Shown: positions 7,159 to 16,275 of the stretch, in pieces
How the letters are laid out: the number at the start of each line of letters is the position of its first letter
How positions within the stretch are numbered: position 1 is the stretch's first letter
From: Acidobacteriota bacterium
GTDB lineage: Bacteria; Acidobacteriota; Blastocatellia; Pyrinomonadales; Pyrinomonadaceae
NCBI GenBank assembly: GCA_019639235.1
Contig: JAHBSG010000010.1
Coordinates: forward strand, 1-64,000
Reading direction: 5' to 3'
Length of the DNA stretch: 64,000 nt
Made by a program: the position numbers and the translations under genes
The notes under the pieces: model-generated
Database searches by the model: none
Told to the model about the DNA's origin: nothing
What the model saw: only the letters and a program-made list of their open reading frames with translations

Positions 7159-9528
7159 GTGCGTTTGCTTGCCTCGGTGATCACGATTCTCACACTTTTG
7201 GTCCGAGTAGTTTCGGCTCAAACACCGGCGCCTCCAATTCCCTTTTCAAATGCATTCTTGCGTGATGACCTCGAGGTCGTGCTCTCCGAATTGAGGCTTG
7301 CCGAGACGTCTGACCCCGAGGCCTTTGCCGCCGATGACCTTGATTACCTGGCGGCAAAGATCTCGCTTGCGGCCGGTGATCATGCCGCAGCCGCCGCCTA
7401 TTTTCTCAAAACCTCAACACGTCCGGCCGAACTCGCTTCGCTCGCAAACTTTCATCTCGCGGGCATCGCCCGGGTCTCGGGTGGATTATTGCCCGAGCGG
7501 CTCTTGCTTGAGGAACTTACGCTTTACTTCCCAAACAACTTCGCCGCTGAGGCGGCTGGCCGCCGGGTGACCGAGAACCTTTTTGAATCCGCCGACTATC
7601 GGTCAACTATTCGCAGGATCGAGTCGCGGAGGCTCAAGACAAAACCGCCCGGAACTATGATCGATACCTCGCGGGCCGATCGGCTAATGCTCGCCCGTGC
7701 ACTCGATGCTATCGGTGAAGAAGCACGTTCGCGGGGGATAATCGACGAACTGATCCGGACCGATGACCAGGCCGAGCCGGATGATGTTTCGCTGGAGGCA
7801 GTTCGAATCCTCGATGCGTCGAGCGGAGAAACGGTGTCCGAGCTTCTACCGGCCGATCACATGGCCCGTGGACGTATCTATCAGTTCAATCGCGACTTCG
7901 CCGCCGCACGCGGACATTTTCTCGAGATCGTAAATCGCCACTCCGGGTTCGAGGCCGCTGCAGAGGCTACCTATCTCATCGGCCGCGGATTCGCACAGGA
8001 ACGAAACTTTTCGGATGCAATCGTTTGGTTCGAACGCGTTGCCGAGCAATTTTCTGACGATCCGATAACAAAGGATGCTTTGCTTCAGCTCGGCTCCGCC
8101 TACGCTCGGGTCGGGAAGCCGCGCGAATCGGCGGCCCGCTATTCCCGGTACGTTGATTCCTATCCCGGCGATGAGCGGCTTGACCGAGCATATCTGAACC
8201 CGATCGACGTCTCGCGCGACCTGCGGACCGAGGTCGAAGCTCTCAGAAAAGCCGCAACTGCCGCAGAAAAATTTCGCGGACAGACGGCCGAGGCCCAGGC
8301 CATCTTTGCCGAGGCGAGGATCCATATCGCTCTTGCGGATTGGCCGAAGGCACTCGACGCTCTGGAACGCCTATCCCCGCTAAAAGACCTTGGCGGCTCA
8401 CGTTTACCAGGCGGAACCACGCGTGATGAGGTCAGCTTCCTTCGCGGACTTGTCCTCGAGCAGCTTGGCCGGTTTCCCGAGGCGATCGAGGCCTTTCTCG
8501 GCGTGCCCGAAGGCCGCGACTCCTATTACGGATGGAAGTCGTCCGAACGTCTTCTCGAACTCGGTGAGTCGACCGTCGCCGCCGAATCAGTTTATGCGGC
8601 TGCGGCTCGGCTCCGTACTGAGGCGGCCGCCGGCGACAGCGAACGGCAGCGAAAGGCACTTCAGTCTCTTCTTCGTATCATTACCAATGAAGGCGAACGT
8701 AACAGCGTGCTCGCCCGGCTGCGTGAGATCTATTCGCGGACTCCGGGTTACTCGCAGCTTCCCTCGCCTGATGCCTTCATTCCCGGCCGTGCTTTTGAAG
8801 AAAGCGACGAGGACCCTCGCATCGCCGCGGCCAAGCGGCTTTACGACTTCGGAATTTACGATGAGTCGGCCTTCTTTCTCGCCAAAGCCAATGCGAACGC
8901 AAAGGACGCACCTTCGCTTGCCGAGCTCTTCGCAAAGAGCGACCTTGCCTTTGTCGGCGTCCGTGCGGCCGAACCGCTCTGGAGGCCGCTTCCCGGTGAT
9001 TTCTATCCCGAACTTATCATCGGCAATGAAGCTCGGTACGTTTATCCCGTACCCTTTCGCCGGCATTTGATCGCCGAGGCGGGCGAGCGAAACATCGACC
9101 CGCGGCTTTTGCTTTCGATTATGCGGCAGGAATCGCGCTTTCGCCCTGACGTGAAGTCCTCGGCGGCCGCCCGCGGATTGATGCAGTTCATCCCATCGAC
9201 CTCTAGGGATATAGCTCGCGAACTCGCAATCACCAAGTTCTCCGATGAACATCTCTTTGATGCCGGCACCGCGATACTCTTCGGATCGCAATATGTCTCC
9301 AGCCTTTTCCGCCAGTTCCCGAACCAGCCCGAAGCCGTCGCCGCAAGCTACAACGGCGGCGATGACAATATGCAGCGATGGCTGACCCGCTCGAAAGCCC
9401 AATCGCCGGATCGCTACGTACCCGAGATCGCCTTTGCCCAGACAAAGGACTACGTCGTGAAGGTAATGGCAAACTACCGGATGTATCAGCTACTCTACGA
9501 CGAACAGCTTCGCCCGTGGAGCCGATAG
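7159..9528 (+). CDS. Soluble lytic murein transglycosylase with TPR-like N-terminus
   Basis: A 789-residue periplasmic protein. A signal peptide (about residues 1-20, ending in VSAQ) is followed by a long helical region of tetratricopeptide-like repeats. Near residue 635 an SLT catalytic domain begins with RHLIAEAGERNIDPRLLL. The catalytic Glu is in MRQESRFRPDVKS; the AAARGLMQFIPSTSRDIA and ASYNGGDDNM motifs complete the GH23 fold. It would cleave peptidoglycan glycan strands to 1,6-anhydro-muropeptides, like E. coli Slt70. The GTG start at 7159 has AAGG about 12 bases upstream. The copper-type SCO gene follows 64 bases later. Confidence 0.9.
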   Translation: MRLLASVITILTLLVRVVSAQTPAPPIPFSNAFLRDDLEVVLSELRLAETSDPEAFAADDLDYLAAKISLAAGDHAAAAAYFLKTSTRPAELASLANFHLAGIARVSGGLLPERLLLEELTLYFPNNFAAEAAGRRVTENLFESADYRSTIRRIESRRLKTKPPGTMIDTSRADRLMLARALDAIGEEARSRGIIDELIRTDDQAEPDDVSLEAVRILDASSGETVSELLPADHMARGRIYQFNRDFAAARGHFLEIVNRHSGFEAAAEATYLIGRGFAQERNFSDAIVWFERVAEQFSDDPITKDALLQLGSAYARVGKPRESAARYSRYVDSYPGDERLDRAYLNPIDVSRDLRTEVEALRKAATAAEKFRGQTAEAQAIFAEARIHIALADWPKALDALERLSPLKDLGGSRLPGGTTRDEVSFLRGLVLEQLGRFPEAIEAFLGVPEGRDSYYGWKSSERLLELGESTVAAESVYAAAARLRTEAAAGDSERQRKALQSLLRIITNEGERNSVLARLREIYSRTPGYSQLPSPDAFIPGRAFEESDEDPRIAAAKRLYDFGIYDESAFFLAKANANAKDAPSLAELFAKSDLAFVGVRAAEPLWRPLPGDFYPELIIGNEARYVYPVPFRRHLIAEAGERNIDPRLLLSIMRQESRFRPDVKSSAAARGLMQFIPSTSRDIARELAITKFSDEHLFDAGTAILFGSQYVSSLFRQFPNQPEAVAASYNGGDDNMQRWLTRSKAQSPDRYVPEIAFAQTKDYVVKVMANYRMYQLLYDEQLRPWSR

Positions 9529-9592
9529 ACCGATCTTTGCCGCTTGATTCGGCTCTGTCTAAATCAGAGAATTGATAGCAGGTAGTCATTTT

Positions 9593-10480
9593 ATGTACAA
9601 GGTACTTTTTCTCATCCTCGCGGCTCTTTTCGCATTCGGTTGTCAGGCCGAAGAGCCGCAGAAAACTTCCGAGACGGCAAAGCGCTATCCGCTTACAGGC
9701 AAGGTCATATCCGTCGATAAATCGGCTAAAACAGCCCGCATCGAACACGAGGAGATCGTGGGCTTTATGGAAAAAATGACGATGGACTTCCCTATCCGCG
9801 AAGACTGGGTGTGGGAAGACCTGGTACCGGGAACTATCGTTTACGGCGAACTCGTTGTTGACAGCACCGCGAAGGACCCATATTGGCTTGAGAAGATCAG
9901 CATCAGTGCGGCCCCGAATCCGGGTATGCCGCAGCCCGAGATCAAAGAGCCCGAACAGATCGGCAAAGAGGTCCCGAACTTCACACTCACCGATCAGGAC
10001 GGAAAGCGGTTCAGCCTTCGCGATTACAAGGGTAAGGTTCTTGCGGTCACGTTCATCTACCGCGAGTGCCCGCTGCCGGAGTTCTGCATCAAGATGTCGC
10101 GCAACTTTAGCGATGCGGCGTTGAAGCTTAACGCAGATGCCGAGAATAAAGACAAGATTCGGCTGTTGAGCATCTCATTCGACCCTGCTCGCGACACGCC
10201 GGCAAAGCTCCGCGAATACGGGATCGGCTATTTGGGCAACCCCGAAAAGCCGGACTTCACCGTCTGGCAACTGGCGGTCGGGCCTGACGCCGAAGTTCGA
10301 AAGATAGCTGATTTCTTTGGCTTGAAATATGAGGTCGACGAGCAGGACAAGGCCCAGTTCAACCACTCGCTCGTGACTGCCGTCATTGACCGCGAGGGCA
10401 AGGTGGCGAAGATGTTGCCGAGCAATCGCTGGTCGGCCGACGACCTGCTGCGTGAGGTCAAGGCCGTCGCTAATAAATAG
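9593..10480 (+). CDS. SCO-family lipoprotein with N-terminal CusF-like copper domain
   Basis: A 295-residue lipoprotein (lipobox FAFGC, Cys17). Residues about 30-105 resemble the copper-binding CusF/CopK-like beta-barrel (TGKVISVDKSAKTARIEHE, then FMEKMTMDF, where Met residues can bind Cu(I)). Residues about 125-295 are a thioredoxin-fold SCO1/SenC domain with RDYKGKVLAVTFIYREC. The metal/thiol motif is C159-x5-C165 (CPLPEFC) rather than the usual CxxxC, and H258 (FNHSL) matches the third copper ligand. SCO proteins deliver copper to cytochrome oxidase. The ATG at 9593, with AGGTAG upstream, is preferred over a TTG at 9572. Its last 11 bases overlap the end of the convergent amidohydrolase gene. 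Confidence 0.86.
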   Translation: MYKVLFLILAALFAFGCQAEEPQKTSETAKRYPLTGKVISVDKSAKTARIEHEEIVGFMEKMTMDFPIREDWVWEDLVPGTIVYGELVVDSTAKDPYWLEKISISAAPNPGMPQPEIKEPEQIGKEVPNFTLTDQDGKRFSLRDYKGKVLAVTFIYRECPLPEFCIKMSRNFSDAALKLNADAENKDKIRLLSISFDPARDTPAKLREYGIGYLGNPEKPDFTVWQLAVGPDAEVRKIADFFGLKYEVDEQDKAQFNHSLVTAVIDREGKVAKMLPSNRWSADDLLREVKAVANK

Positions 10481-11738
10481 GCTTGCCGTTGACGTAGGTC
10501 GCTATTGTATCTCGGCCGCTGGTTGAGAACACAAGAGTCGCCTCAACATCGCCAATCGGATTCTGTGCGGGAGCGTCGAGCGAAATGACGGCGAGATCCG
10601 CCTTCTTTCCCGCTTCGAGGCTGCCGATCTTATCATTCAATCCAAGTGCTTCGGCACCGCCGAGCGTCGCAACGCGGAGCATCTCGCGAGGCCCGATGAA
10701 CCGCTCGCTTCCCGGCCTGTTTCGTGCCGTGAGAGACGCGAACCGTGCCTCTTCCATGATATCGCAGAGGTTATTGCTTGCGACCGAATCGCTCCCGAGC
10801 CCGACGGCAATTCCGGCATCGAGGAAACTTTCAAAAGGCGCAAAGCCATGGCCAAATTTCGCATTGGACTTCGGACAATGTGCGATCCGTGCACCGTTCG
10901 CGGCGATCCGTTCGATGTCACTCTGCGTCACCTCAACGCAATGCGCCAAAAGCGGACGGGCCGAGAGCACGCCGAGCCGCTCGAGATATTCGATCGTCGT
11001 GCAATGCGGGCTTGCCCACTCGACACCGAAGCGCTCGTAAACTTCAGTAAAGAATCCGGTGCCGCGGGTCATTAGCTCCGTTTCATTTGCCGACTCTGCC
11101 GCATGGATGGTGATCGGCACTCGGTTGATGATCGAGAACTGAGCGATCATCTCGAAAAGCATCGAACCCACTGTATAAGGAGCGTGCGGCGAAAGGCCCA
11201 CCGAGACAAGTTCGGTCGCCTCGCCCTGAAGCTTTTCGAACTTCGCGATCAGGGTCTTGAAGTCATCTTCCGCCGTTCGGTTATCGGGCGAGAACTCCGT
11301 TTCCTGAAACAAAATGCCGCGAAGCCCGGCCCGCTTCATCGCCCGCAGGCCCGCATGGCCGCTCCGGCCGACATCTCCGAAACACGTAACGCCCGCCTCT
11401 CGTCCCTCTTTGGCACCGAGAAACGCCGCTTCCTCGATCTCCTCATCGGACATCGCCGCCCGCAGTTCGTTGAGCTTCAGCAGCCATGAACGAAAGTCGT
11501 GCTCGACCGCGTCGAGCGAGCCGCGCATCGCCGTGATCTCAAGATGCGAGTGGCAATTGACGAACCCTGGCAAGATCGCCGCCTTGCCGAAATCAGTAAC
11601 CTCAACATCCTCGTAACGAGCGCGAATCTCATTCGCCAAGCCGACGGCGACGATGTCTTCGCCGTCGATCGCGACCGCCCCGCGGGAGATCGGCTCTCCG
11701 GTAATTGGCAAAACGTGGTCTGCGGTTAGGATCTTCAT
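10470..11738 (-). CDS. Amidohydrolase-superfamily deaminase (MTA/SAH deaminase-like)
   Basis: A 422-residue cytoplasmic metal hydrolase of the TRZ/ATZ/SsnA group. Metal ligands expected for this family are visible: H63-x-H65 in VNCHSHLE, His in ITIHAAES, His in LLAHCVEV, and Asp in GLGSDSVASN. The Glu of HAAES is the usual proton shuttle. Relatives deaminate 5'-methylthioadenosine/S-adenosylhomocysteine, aminofutalosine or other ring amines; the sequence does not decide which. The start codon overlaps the stop of the small lytic transglycosylase as ATGA, so the two are translationally coupled. Its 3' end overlaps the convergent SCO gene by 11 bases. Confidence 0.8.
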   Translation of the reverse strand: MKILTADHVLPITGEPISRGAVAIDGEDIVAVGLANEIRARYEDVEVTDFGKAAILPGFVNCHSHLEITAMRGSLDAVEHDFRSWLLKLNELRAAMSDEEIEEAAFLGAKEGREAGVTCFGDVGRSGHAGLRAMKRAGLRGILFQETEFSPDNRTAEDDFKTLIAKFEKLQGEATELVSVGLSPHAPYTVGSMLFEMIAQFSIINRVPITIHAAESANETELMTRGTGFFTEVYERFGVEWASPHCTTIEYLERLGVLSARPLLAHCVEVTQSDIERIAANGARIAHCPKSNAKFGHGFAPFESFLDAGIAVGLGSDSVASNNLCDIMEEARFASLTARNRPGSERFIGPREMLRVATLGGAEALGLNDKIGSLEAGKKADLAVISLDAPAQNPIGDVEATLVFSTSGRDTIATYVNGKPIY

Positions 11739-12313
11739 TTTGGCCGATTGGTGGTTGTCGCGCGGTACCGCCCGAGGATCGATGAGACGTAAGCCTGAGT
11801 TGAGGCGATGCCGATCCGTTCGATGAACTGCGATTCCGGCAGCGTTGCCGCGTCAACTTCACGCGTCCACTCCTCGACCCGGCTCGGCCCGGCGTTATAT
11901 GCGGCGAGCGTCATCGCCGTTTCGGCCGGCCGGCCGCGGTAGCGTTCACGAAGCTTTTCGTAATACCAGCAGCCGACCTGCAAATTACGCTTCGGGTCGC
12001 TGAGCAAGCCTTCGACATCTTCGGCCGCCTGCCTTTGAAGCTCCGTTAACCCCGTTTCCTTCGCCCATTCGCGAGCAACGAGGGGCGTCACCTGCATCAG
12101 CCCGACCTCGCCCGCATCGCCCTTAGCGCTCGAACGAAAATACGTCTCTTCGTATATCAGGCTCCAAACGAGCTTTTCATCGATCCGGTAGATCCGGGCC
12201 TGCTGTTCGATAAGCGGATCGTATCTGTGCTCCCAATACTCGCGAAAAAAGTATGCCCCGACGGCCGCGATCACGGCCGCTATCATAAGGGAGGCAAGCA
12301 AGTATCTGAACAT
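11735..12313 (-). CDS. Membrane-anchored lytic transglycosylase (MltE/Slt-like)
   Basis: A 192-residue protein with an N-terminal membrane anchor (MFRYLLASLMIAAVIA) followed by an SLT domain. The catalytic Glu is in LIYEETYFRSSA; GEVGLMQVTPLVA, the NLQVGCWYYEKL helix and LAAYNAGPSRV are family motifs. It would cut peptidoglycan from the outer face of the inner membrane. The open frame runs upstream to 12466, but that extension is basic and low in structure, overlaps the small gene at 12381 and precedes the anchor; ATG 12313 is the natural start. The stop overlaps the next start as ATGA. Confidence 0.87.
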   Translation of the reverse strand: MFRYLLASLMIAAVIAAVGAYFFREYWEHRYDPLIEQQARIYRIDEKLVWSLIYEETYFRSSAKGDAGEVGLMQVTPLVAREWAKETGLTELQRQAAEDVEGLLSDPKRNLQVGCWYYEKLRERYRGRPAETAMTLAAYNAGPSRVEEWTREVDAATLPESQFIERIGIASTQAYVSSILGRYRATTTNRPK

Positions 12314-12380
12314 CAGGTGATGGGCATCTGCGAACGCGATGCCCGAATTTAGCCACGAAAACTTTGTCCAAGCGGTCCGC

Positions 12381-12584
12381 TCAGCGGCGGACTTTTGCGC
12401 GCGAGAGCCTTCGTCCGCCGGAACTCTCCGCTTCCGGCTCGGCGAGCGAATACCGCTTTCCACCATCGCCGCGTCGGCCCGAGCGAACCATCTCGGCGAA
12501 GAGGTCAGTATCGTAATCCGCCTCGCGGGCCATCTCTTCGCGGATGGCGATCAAGATCTCAAGAAATTTGGAACGTCGGTACAT
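12381..12584 (-). CDS. Small conserved-looking protein of unknown function
   Basis: A 67-residue soluble protein starting MYRRSKFLEILIAIREEM, with a central DTDLFAEMVRSGR and a basic tail. It has no signal peptide or membrane segment. It begins 6 bases after the aminotransferase stop on the same strand and ends 67 bases before the lytic transglycosylase start, so it looks like a genuine member of the operon rather than chance coding. The amphipathic N-terminal helix and acidic middle give no family. No function is proposed. Confidence 0.6.
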   Translation of the reverse strand: MYRRSKFLEILIAIREEMAREADYDTDLFAEMVRSGRRGDGGKRYSLAEPEAESSGGRRLSRAKVRR

Positions 12585-12590
12585 CTTAGA

Positions 12591-13754
12591 CTATGGACCC
12601 AAAACAGACCGGAGTTTCTCCATCGCTCCATCCAGGATCGAATCTTCGCGGGCGATGCAGATGCGGACGTGGGCGTCCCACGTGTCGCCGTCGGCAAAGG
12701 CCGAACCAGGCGTCATCCCGACGCCGGCATCGCGCATCAGCATCTCGTTAAAAGCGATCGCGTCGTCAAACCGCTCGGGGATCCGTGCCCAAATGTAGAA
12801 CGCCGAGCCCGAGTCATAGATCCTGAACCCGAGTTCCTTGAGTCCCGCCGAGAACCTCACACGCTTTGCGTCAAACTTGTCGCGAAGCCGCGTGTAATAT
12901 TCATCATCCGCCATAAGCACACGGGAAAGTGCGGCCTGGAGCGGCGTTGCCGGGCAAACGTAGATCACATTCGCCGCGTTGTTGATCGGTGCGATCAATT
13001 CACCTTTGCCAAAGGCGTATCCAAGCCGCCAGCCTGAGATGTTCCATGACTTCGAGAACGAATTGACCGTTATCGTCCGCTCGCGCATATCGGGCAGCGA
13101 GGCGATAGGCGTGTGCGGGTTCTCGCCGACAACATAATGCTCGTAAACTTCGTCCGAAACGACGAGCAGATCGAGCTCCTTGGCGACATCCGCAACGGCC
13201 TCAAGCTCCGTCTGCGACATCACCTTTCCGCTCGGATTCGCCGGCGAGCAAACGATGATCATCCGCAGCGGAAACTCGCTCCGGTCGCGAAGTTCCCTGC
13301 ACCGCCGAAGCAACGCATCCTTTTCAAATGTCAGGTTCTCATCAAGTTCGAACCGCTCGGTCCGGCCGCCAAATTCATCAATGATCCGCTTGTGATAAGG
13401 ATAATAGGGCTCGAAAACAAGAGCTGAACGCCCGCGGAGATACGATTGCGCAATGCCGATCAGAGCTCCTGTCCCGCCGTTCGTTATCATCAGTTCGAAC
13501 GGCCGTGCCTCAGTATCGACCTCGATGCCGTTGTACGTGGCTATCTTTTCCGCGACCGCTTTCCGGAGGTTCGCATCGCCCTCGCTTCCGCCATAGTGGT
13601 TCTGGCTGGCGGCTATTATCGCTGCAGCCTCGCCCGCGAGCCGCGGATCGATCGGCAGCTCCGACTGCCCCTGAACCAGATTCCCGCTCGGCGGCACAAG
13701 CCGTGTTATCGCCCGGATGTCCGGCTTCGCCTTCTGTGTCTTTGCTTCTGTCAT
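12591..13754 (-). CDS. PLP-dependent aminotransferase, class I/II
   Basis: A 387-residue cytoplasmic fold-type I aminotransferase of the aspartate/aromatic aminotransferase group. Visible hallmarks are NGGTGALIGIAQ, VCSPANPSGKV (binding Asn), DEVYEHYV (Asp holding the pyridine nitrogen, Tyr), and SFSKSWNISGWRLGY, whose Lys forms the Schiff base. The C-terminal segment AFNEMLMRDAGVGMTPGSAF and RICIA (substrate-binding Arg) complete the pattern. It transfers an amino group between an amino acid and 2-oxoglutarate; substrate is undetermined. ATG 13754 was chosen over a TTG at 13784. It is followed 6 bases later by a 67-residue protein. Confidence 0.9.
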   Translation of the reverse strand: MTEAKTQKAKPDIRAITRLVPPSGNLVQGQSELPIDPRLAGEAAAIIAASQNHYGGSEGDANLRKAVAEKIATYNGIEVDTEARPFELMITNGGTGALIGIAQSYLRGRSALVFEPYYPYHKRIIDEFGGRTERFELDENLTFEKDALLRRCRELRDRSEFPLRMIIVCSPANPSGKVMSQTELEAVADVAKELDLLVVSDEVYEHYVVGENPHTPIASLPDMRERTITVNSFSKSWNISGWRLGYAFGKGELIAPINNAANVIYVCPATPLQAALSRVLMADDEYYTRLRDKFDAKRVRFSAGLKELGFRIYDSGSAFYIWARIPERFDDAIAFNEMLMRDAGVGMTPGSAFADGDTWDAHVRICIAREDSILDGAMEKLRSVLGP

Positions 13755-13782
13755 AAGTCCAAGAATATCAGCTATGCCAGAC

Positions 13783-13815
13783 AAAAAAAATAGAGCCGAT
13801 AACGAAATCGGCCCT
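13783..13815 (-). terminator. Intrinsic terminator of the glycine-rich gene
   Basis: On the minus strand AGGGCCGAT pairs with ATCGGCTCT (9 bp with one G-T pair) around a 6-base loop, followed by A and eight T. It lies 29 bases past the stop at 13844. Confidence 0.88.
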
Positions 13816-13843
13816 GTTTACATTTGTGATTGTAAGAAAACCG

Positions 13844-15580
13844 TCACCAACATCCAGCATAAACCGAGTATTGATACTCCCAGGTCTCCCCGCCGTCCCA
13901 CGAAACATAGTCGACCCAGTAATGTGGGGTACAATTGCATGTAACCTGCAACATATTTTCTCTCAACGAAACGCATGGCGGTGGGTTTTCACCTCCGCCG
14001 CCTGGACGCTCAACACGATTGACAACACCCTCTATGTCCCCAAGAGAACCAATAGAACCAGGAGTGCCGGGGCTCTTAAAGTCGCCGTGCCCCCCTTCGT
14101 TGCTTGCATTTCCATAATTCCCGAAAACACCGCCGACCGTAGGCCCTGGGTTTCCACCCCGAGCACCGCTTCCAGGCGTACCGGGGTAACCAGCTTCGCC
14201 TCGCGGACCTGCCGGACCACCAGGTCCTTTGGCAGCGATCAGCGAGACATTGGATCCAAACCCCGCTGGATAATCCACCGTTATATTCCCGCCATTGCCA
14301 CCCTTTGCCCCGTTGCCGCCATTACCGCCCGCGCCTGCATCGCCTGCCTGGCCTGCGGTGCCGGCATTACCGCCGCTCCCAACAGTCCTTCCGCACGTAA
14401 CGCCATCTCCGCCCCTTTTCGCATCGCCGCCGGGACCGCCCGTTCCCCCGTTGCCGCCGTACCCCCCATGGCCACCAATTCCACCCGTAGCATCGAAAAA
14501 GAATTGGCCTGAAGAACCGTCCGGTATCGAACACATGATCGCACCCGCATTTCCGCCCGGGGTCGGCCCGCCTGACTGTCCCGGTTGCGGGGCGTTTCCT
14601 GCATCTCGGCCAGCTTGTCCTGGGTTTGCGGTACCCGTGCTTTGACCATTGGGATTTCCAGCTAAGATGCAACTCCCATCGACCGGGTCCGGCGAATCTG
14701 CCCCGCGGTTTGACACTCCATAGCTATCCCCGGATACTCCAGGCGATCCGTGCTGGGTCGGCTCAGGAAGACAACCAGTCGCGCCGTTTGGGCACGGATT
14801 TACATAAGGAAGTTCGTCTGCCCTTGATCCAGATATGACCACTCCTCTGGATTTTAGCCAGTCGTCATAACCAAACCCCCTCGAACTAATAGATATTTTT
14901 CCGGCTGGAAATTTTTCAAAATCACTTAAAAACCGTGCCTTGATAGGGTCTTCTGCCATTACGTTTGGGTCTATAGCAACTGGACGGGAGCGTAGTCTCG
15001 ATGCTGCAATTTCGTTTAGCGGGAAAACGCCGATAGCTTTACCATAGCTCCTGATCGTTGCTTCAGTGCCTTCAAAGAAAATATCGTTAGCGAAGATCAC
15101 AGTGTCTTGGGTCAGAACCAGTTCCGACGGCAAGATAAGCGTGTCCGCGATAATCGTCCCTCCTTTGAAGGAACCGTCGATCTGTTTGCTCGAGAGGCCT
15201 TCGAGAAAGCCGTTGTGGTTTCGCAAATGATCTCTCCAGTTCTTTTCCAGCAGAACATTCGGCTCGAAAGGAACACCCGCATTAAGCAACATCTGCCGCA
15301 ATCCGCGGAAATCCAATACTGCCCTTGCCTTGGTTTCCTTCCCGGTTCTGAATCGCTCCACCTCATCCTTGGTTGGCGGAGGAAATGTTCTCTTGCCTGC
15401 CGAAACTCCATCTGCCGCAGGTCGGAGAACGACGACGTCCAGCCTTTGTGGGGTTGCCGACTGCAACTCGGGTTTAGTCTGGGCTTCGGCAAAGCCTGCC
15501 AGCGAAACTAACACCAAGTTAAAGTTCAAAGCAAATGCCGCAAACGTCATCAGCATCCGATTAAGTTGATTCTTGTTCAT
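13844..15580 (-). CDS. Exported collagen-like glycine-rich protein
   Basis: A 578-residue exported protein. Residues 1-34 are a signal peptide ending in GFAEA. A non-repetitive region (about 35-275) includes FPPPTKDEVERFR and a beta-rich LPSELVLTQDTVIFANDIFFEGTEATI stretch. Residues about 290-530 are dominated by G-x-x and GGxGG repeats (for example GGIGGHGGYGGNGG and GPRGEAGYPGTPG), resembling bacterial collagen-like or PE_PGRS-like sequence. The end has four Cys (in PPPCV, VTCNC and YAGCW) and many aromatics, probably a small disulfide-stabilised cap. It stands alone with its own promoter-like element and terminator. A surface or matrix role is likely, but nothing proves it. Confidence 0.8.
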   Translation of the reverse strand: MNKNQLNRMLMTFAAFALNFNLVLVSLAGFAEAQTKPELQSATPQRLDVVVLRPAADGVSAGKRTFPPPTKDEVERFRTGKETKARAVLDFRGLRQMLLNAGVPFEPNVLLEKNWRDHLRNHNGFLEGLSSKQIDGSFKGGTIIADTLILPSELVLTQDTVIFANDIFFEGTEATIRSYGKAIGVFPLNEIAASRLRSRPVAIDPNVMAEDPIKARFLSDFEKFPAGKISISSRGFGYDDWLKSRGVVISGSRADELPYVNPCPNGATGCLPEPTQHGSPGVSGDSYGVSNRGADSPDPVDGSCILAGNPNGQSTGTANPGQAGRDAGNAPQPGQSGGPTPGGNAGAIMCSIPDGSSGQFFFDATGGIGGHGGYGGNGGTGGPGGDAKRGGDGVTCGRTVGSGGNAGTAGQAGDAGAGGNGGNGAKGGNGGNITVDYPAGFGSNVSLIAAKGPGGPAGPRGEAGYPGTPGSGARGGNPGPTVGGVFGNYGNASNEGGHGDFKSPGTPGSIGSLGDIEGVVNRVERPGGGGENPPPCVSLRENMLQVTCNCTPHYWVDYVSWDGGETWEYQYSVYAGCW

Positions 15581-15633
15581 AGGAGAATTCTGTGGTTCGA
15601 GTATTCAGAACTTTCGAAAATCAAAAGTTTTTC

Positions 15634-15664
15634 AATCGTAGCTCCGGGCTTTTTTTTTTGTCAA
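15634..15664 (-). promoter_or_regulatory. Candidate promoter of the glycine-rich gene
   Basis: On the minus strand TTGACA (15664-15659) is followed after 19 bases, ten of them A, by TACGAT (15639-15634), 54 bases before the ATG. The spacer is longer than ideal; the A-tract could adjust it. The start has AGGAGAAT-like sequence (rc of the bases around 15583-15590), although the surrounding leader is AT-rich. Confidence 0.4.
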
Positions 15665-15786
15665 GACTTTTTTGCTCGAATGCAATAAAATGAACAAAAG
15701 TGGGTTCGAGTAATTTCCGACCGCCCCCAATTCGCTTCCTCGCGAATTTCGCATCGGCGAAATTTCTTGCTTATTGTGGAAAGTAA

Positions 15787-16137
15787 CTACCCGCGCTCTT
15801 CCGGATAATAGATGAGCTCGACGATCTGCCCGCCGACGCCTTTGGTGTAAAAGGACGAAGTGCCATCGCGATGCGGCTTGATCCGACGGCCTTCTTTTTC
15901 CGCTGCGGCTTCGAGTTCCTCCATCGTTTCGACTCGCATCGCAATATGCGGCGGATGCTTTGAGCCCGGCGGCAAAAGCGCTATCCCAAAGCCCTTCGCA
16001 TCGCGCACCATTGCCCAGTCATCGAACAGCGATTCGACCGAAAAGCCTAGCCGCTGGTATTCCGCGACATCCCTTTCCAGGTCATCGCTCTTTACCGCGA
16101 TATGATCGACGGCTCCCGTAAACCTAACATCACTCAT
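15787..16137 (-). CDS. VOC-fold (glyoxalase/dioxygenase-like) protein
   Basis: A 116-residue vicinal-oxygen-chelate protein. It begins with VDHIAVKSDDLERDVAEYQRLGF, the first beta-alpha-beta unit with its metal-ligand His, and continues with PPHIAMRVETMEELEAAA (second ligand site) and GGQIVELIYYPEE (terminal Glu ligand). Length and motifs fit single-domain VOC proteins; members include methylmalonyl-CoA epimerase, glyoxalases and antibiotic-resistance proteins, and the substrate cannot be chosen here. ATG 16137 has AGAGGTG upstream and is preferred to the GTG three codons earlier. Confidence 0.83.
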   Translation of the reverse strand: MSDVRFTGAVDHIAVKSDDLERDVAEYQRLGFSVESLFDDWAMVRDAKGFGIALLPPGSKHPPHIAMRVETMEELEAAAEKEGRRIKPHRDGTSSFYTKGVGGQIVELIYYPEERG

Positions 16138-16275
16138 TCCGATCACCTCTATTTTGATTCTATCAAATGCTGAGCAGCTTTCGTCCGCGTCCGCAGTCTC
16201 GGTTATGATAGGCTTTTCTTTACTGAGGGTAGCTTTTTAGCTCCAACTCGCATCTCAAAGGCCGAAACAGTTCTT

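Noticed and set aside
11735..12466. Longer form of the small lytic transglycosylase
   Set aside because: The extra N-terminus overlaps a separate small gene and precedes the membrane anchor; ATG 12313 is preferred.
14295..14645. Pro-rich open frame on the plus strand
   Set aside because: It is the mirror of the glycine-rich repeat tract read on the opposite strand; Gly codons reverse to Pro/Ala.
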